Source of the DNA: Planctomycetaceae bacterium
Lineage (GTDB): Bacteria > Planctomycetota > Planctomycetia > Planctomycetales > Planctomycetaceae
Assembly: GCA_027080405.1 (NCBI GenBank)
Contig: JALWSL010000141.1
Coordinates: forward strand, 1 to 8,089
Reading direction: 5' to 3'
DNA length: 8,089 nucleotides
The notes under the pieces were generated by a model. That model did not search any database, had not been told where the DNA came from, and saw only the letters and a program-made list of their open reading frames with translations. The position numbers and the translations under genes are program-made. This document shows, in pieces, positions 6,391 to 8,089 of this stretch (the first letter of the stretch is position 1; each line of letters opens with the position of its first letter).

Positions 6391-6422
6391 ATATCATCTA
6401 CCGCCGATATCATCTACCGCCG
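6391..6422. repeat. Perfect 16-bp tandem duplication in the phosphoesterase leader
   Basis: The unit ATATCATCTACCGCCG occurs at 6391-6406 and again at 6407-6422, with no mismatch and no gap. It lies 50-81 bases upstream of the phosphoesterase start. It may be a recent slippage duplication or a duplicated operator. It is too short and too low in copy number to be CRISPR-like. Confidence 0.95.
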
Positions 6423-6434
6423 TCGTACTATTTT

Positions 6435-6479
6435 GTTGAACGGCATTGAATTCCGTGAACTCGACACGTGCCATTCAAC
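6435..6479 (-). repeat. 11-bp inverted repeat between the glycosyltransferase and phosphoesterase genes
   Basis: The arms are 6435-6445 and 6469-6479 with 23 bases between them. As minus-strand RNA, GTTGAATGGCA pairs with TGCCGTTCAAC over 11 bp including one U-G wobble; as plus-strand RNA the same position is a C/A mismatch. A nested CGTG/CACG stem (6454-6457 and 6465-6468) can stack on one side. The minus-strand 3' side is followed by AAAATAG rather than T's, so it is not a standard intrinsic terminator for the glycosyltransferase mRNA. It may be an mRNA processing structure or a protein-binding dyad. Confidence 0.7.
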
Positions 6480-6536
6480 ACTCGTCAGTTGTTCTAGTTA
6501 GACGTCACCATCAGTTTATCACATCGGTATGCAGAT

Positions 6537-7796
6537 CTATGCCGCTTTTTTTGCGTTTTCGATCTGCTGTTTATGATTAACTTCTCCCACGGCCCTTCTC
6601 AGAACCGATTCCAACCGGGCCGCCAGTTTATCCCGATTGAACTGTTCTTCTCCCAGGCGGACGGCTTCTTTTCGTGCGTTCGCCAGCCATTTTTCATCGG
6701 TTAACCTCTGATTGAACAGTCGGGCCGCCTCTGCAGCATCGGCATTGGGAAGTTGAATCCCGCAGTTTCGCTCCTCGATCAACTCTCCCAGCCAGCCGCC
6801 GTGATTCACGGCAATGGGACGCTGTGCCGCCAGAGAGTCGAAAACCTTGTTGGCACAATTATCCTTCAAAATGGGAATTTCTGAAACGAAGGATGTACAG
6901 ACGGTCGAAGCAGACATGATCGCCGGCATCTCCTTTTTCGGCAGTTGTCCCAGCATGAAGAAATTGAGGTCGAGAACGCCAAGTCTTCGAGCCTCCGCTG
7001 CAACCGCTTCCTGCTCGGCTCCGCTGCCAACAACAACAAAACGAAGTTCCGGGTTGATCTTCAGCGCATGAGAGGCAATCTGCGCCATGTATTGGACATT
7101 GTTGACCCGCCCCAGCGTTCCAGTGTAGGAAATCATCGGTCTGTTCCCAAGCCATTCGTATCGGGAACGAAATTCCTTCCCCAGTTCTTCAGGCACGCGG
7201 AACAGATCGAAATCACAACTGTTGGGAATCACATGAACTTTTTCCGGAGCAATTCCCTGAGCGAGAATTCCATCGCGCATACCCGGAGCGAGAGCGACTA
7301 TTTCACTGGAGTGTCGATAGATCCATCGTTCCAGCCGCTTCGCTGCGAAACAGGCGATCGGATTCTTCAAGACCCCCATGGCAATCGGAACGGCTGGCCA
7401 TAAATCCCGTACTTCAAACACCAACGGAACATGACTGCTTCGGCTCGCATAAACGCCGGGGATCCCGATCGTCAAGGGTGTGCTGGAGGCGAAAACGACG
7501 TCCCCATTCAGGGATTTCGCTTTCTGGCACGCCTTCACGGCAAAGCGGGAAAAGGCTTTCAACCGCTGGGGAATGGTCAACTGGTTATTGTAATGGCACG
7601 GAAGCCAATGGACATGAATACCTGCTTCGACTGTTTCCCGCCATTCTTTCCCGGCAGAGGGGGCCTGTTTTCTGTCGGATGTTACCATGTGAACTTCGTG
7701 TCCCGCCGCAACCAGACGACGGGCCATTTCAAAAGACCTCGTCCCTCCCGACATCTCAGGCGTGTTGAAGTATTGATGAATATAGACGATGCGCAT
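6537..7796 (-). CDS. GT4-family glycosyltransferase, WbuB/WcaI-like
   Basis: A 419-residue GT-B fold enzyme predicted to transfer a sugar from a nucleotide donor to a growing surface or extracellular polysaccharide on the cytoplasmic side. The N-terminal half starts with MRIVYIHQYFNTPE and continues with SGGTRSFEMARRLVAAGHEV (16-35), the acceptor-side pattern of WbuB-like proteins, and FEVRDLWP (127-134). The donor half shows YTGTLGRVNN (224-233), VVVGSGAE (254-261) and NKVFDSLAAQRPIAVNHGGW (316-335). The usual E-x7-E pair of GT4 enzymes appears as D312-x7-D320, a conservative change. The Lys/Gln-rich tail (405-419) is unremarkable, and there is no signal peptide or membrane helix. ATG 7796 follows a strong AAAGGAG; an in-frame ATG at 7835 lies inside the upstream gene. 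The start shares one base with the preceding stop (TGATG), indicating translational coupling. Sugar and acceptor cannot be deduced. Confidence 0.93.
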   Translation of the reverse strand: MRIVYIHQYFNTPEMSGGTRSFEMARRLVAAGHEVHMVTSDRKQAPSAGKEWRETVEAGIHVHWLPCHYNNQLTIPQRLKAFSRFAVKACQKAKSLNGDVVFASSTPLTIGIPGVYASRSSHVPLVFEVRDLWPAVPIAMGVLKNPIACFAAKRLERWIYRHSSEIVALAPGMRDGILAQGIAPEKVHVIPNSCDFDLFRVPEELGKEFRSRYEWLGNRPMISYTGTLGRVNNVQYMAQIASHALKINPELRFVVVGSGAEQEAVAAEARRLGVLDLNFFMLGQLPKKEMPAIMSASTVCTSFVSEIPILKDNCANKVFDSLAAQRPIAVNHGGWLGELIEERNCGIQLPNADAAEAARLFNQRLTDEKWLANARKEAVRLGEEQFNRDKLAARLESVLRRAVGEVNHKQQIENAKKAA

Positions 7797-8089
7797 CAGG
7801 CACTCCTTTGATAACTGATCTGACCATGACTCCATTCCGGCAACGAATACCCGAGAATCTGCTCCAGTTGCCTGTTCGAATCCCGATAGATATCGTGCAG
7901 ATAATCAACCGCTTCCGGAGTCAGTTCGATTTTTGAATTTTTGCCATTCAATTTTTTGTACAAATCGGTAAGACGGGTCGCTCTCAGAAGCGGGAGAACT
8001 GATGGCGCCCGCCTGGATACAACCTGATAGATGAGGATTCTGATCTGTTCCAGCAGGGCGCTTCGTGGAATGTATCCTGCCCCAACAAC
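7796..8089 (-). CDS. Probable sulfotransferase, C-terminal part (N-terminus beyond the window)
   Basis: A minus-strand frame is open from the right edge to TGA at 7798-7796, giving 97 residues. No start is visible, so the gene begins outside the window. The segment LTPEAVDYLHDIYRDSNRQL followed by EQILGYSLPEW matches the typical end of sulfotransferase-fold proteins: a helix of the YLxxxYxxDNxxLxxLLG type followed by a hydrophobic-x-W ending. Such enzymes transfer sulfate from PAPS to carbohydrate. The PAPS-binding loops would lie in the missing part, so they cannot be checked. The stop overlaps the start of the glycosyltransferase by one base, and the AAAGGAG for that gene lies inside this coding end, so the two are co-transcribed. 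Some other polysaccharide-modifying enzyme is possible. Confidence 0.7.
   Translation of the reverse strand, partial: VVGAGYIPRSALLEQIRILIYQVVSRRAPSVLPLLRATRLTDLYKKLNGKNSKIELTPEAVDYLHDIYRDSNRQLEQILGYSLPEWSHGQISYQRSA

Noticed and set aside
6342..6413. Upstream in-frame ATG for the phosphoesterase
   Set aside because: The start would lie inside the tandem repeat, and the added residues do not look like part of the membrane helix region; AGGG lies six bases before ATG 6341.
6391..6422. CRISPR-like repeat
   Set aside because: Only two copies directly abut, with no spacer and a 16-bp unit, and there are no cas genes.
7797..7835. Upstream in-frame ATG for the glycosyltransferase
   Set aside because: It overlaps the end of the sulfotransferase gene, and the family's conserved N-terminus MRIVYIHQ begins at 7796 behind a strong AAAGGAG.

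Overview
The window looks like chromosomal DNA of a planctomycete with moderate G+C content. The grounds are the lineage-style DnaE sequence (an ARGSACGA palm loop and a KAISKKK loop in place of the usual motifs), a secreted protein of a type I associate with planctomycetes, and a polysaccharide sulfotransferase next to a glycosyltransferase. This assignment rests on recognising the sequences, not on a search.

Layout: (1) 1-811, minus strand: the first 270 codons of a secreted protein of unknown function that runs off the left edge. (2) 812-1411: a 600-bp divergent intergenic region holding the promoters and leaders of that gene and of dnaE; no RNA gene is recognisable in it. (3) 1412-4927, plus strand: a complete dnaE, the catalytic alpha subunit of DNA polymerase III, with an intact PHP domain and a clamp-binding QRSLF motif. 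(4) 4928-5093: a short convergent gap in which the dnaE frame stays open for 53 more codons after the TGA, ending in an Ala/Lys-rich segment; hairpins here and in the neighbouring gene's 3' end may end transcription. (5) 5094-6341, minus: a membrane-anchored calcineurin-like metallophosphoesterase. (6) 6342-6536: a leader/promoter region with two mutually exclusive hairpins covering the ribosome binding site, a perfect 16-bp tandem duplication and an 11-bp inverted repeat. (7) 6537-7796, minus: a GT4 (WbuB-like) glycosyltransferase. (8) 7796-8089, minus: the last 97 codons of a probable sulfotransferase, whose stop overlaps the glycosyltransferase start (TGATG).

The right-hand pair is the end of a cell-surface or exopolysaccharide cluster, in which one enzyme adds a sugar and the other probably adds sulfate. 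The phosphoesterase is in the same orientation but lies 195 bp downstream with its own structured leader, so it may be regulated separately. By the positive-inside rule its catalytic domain faces the cytoplasm, which fits a lipid-precursor hydrolase of the LpxG kind, though this is unproven. dnaE stands alone and is unrelated to its neighbours. I found no mobile element, CRISPR array, tRNA or rRNA. The points most worth a second look are the switch-like leader of the phosphoesterase gene, the open frame behind dnaE, and the divergent active-site loop of DnaE.
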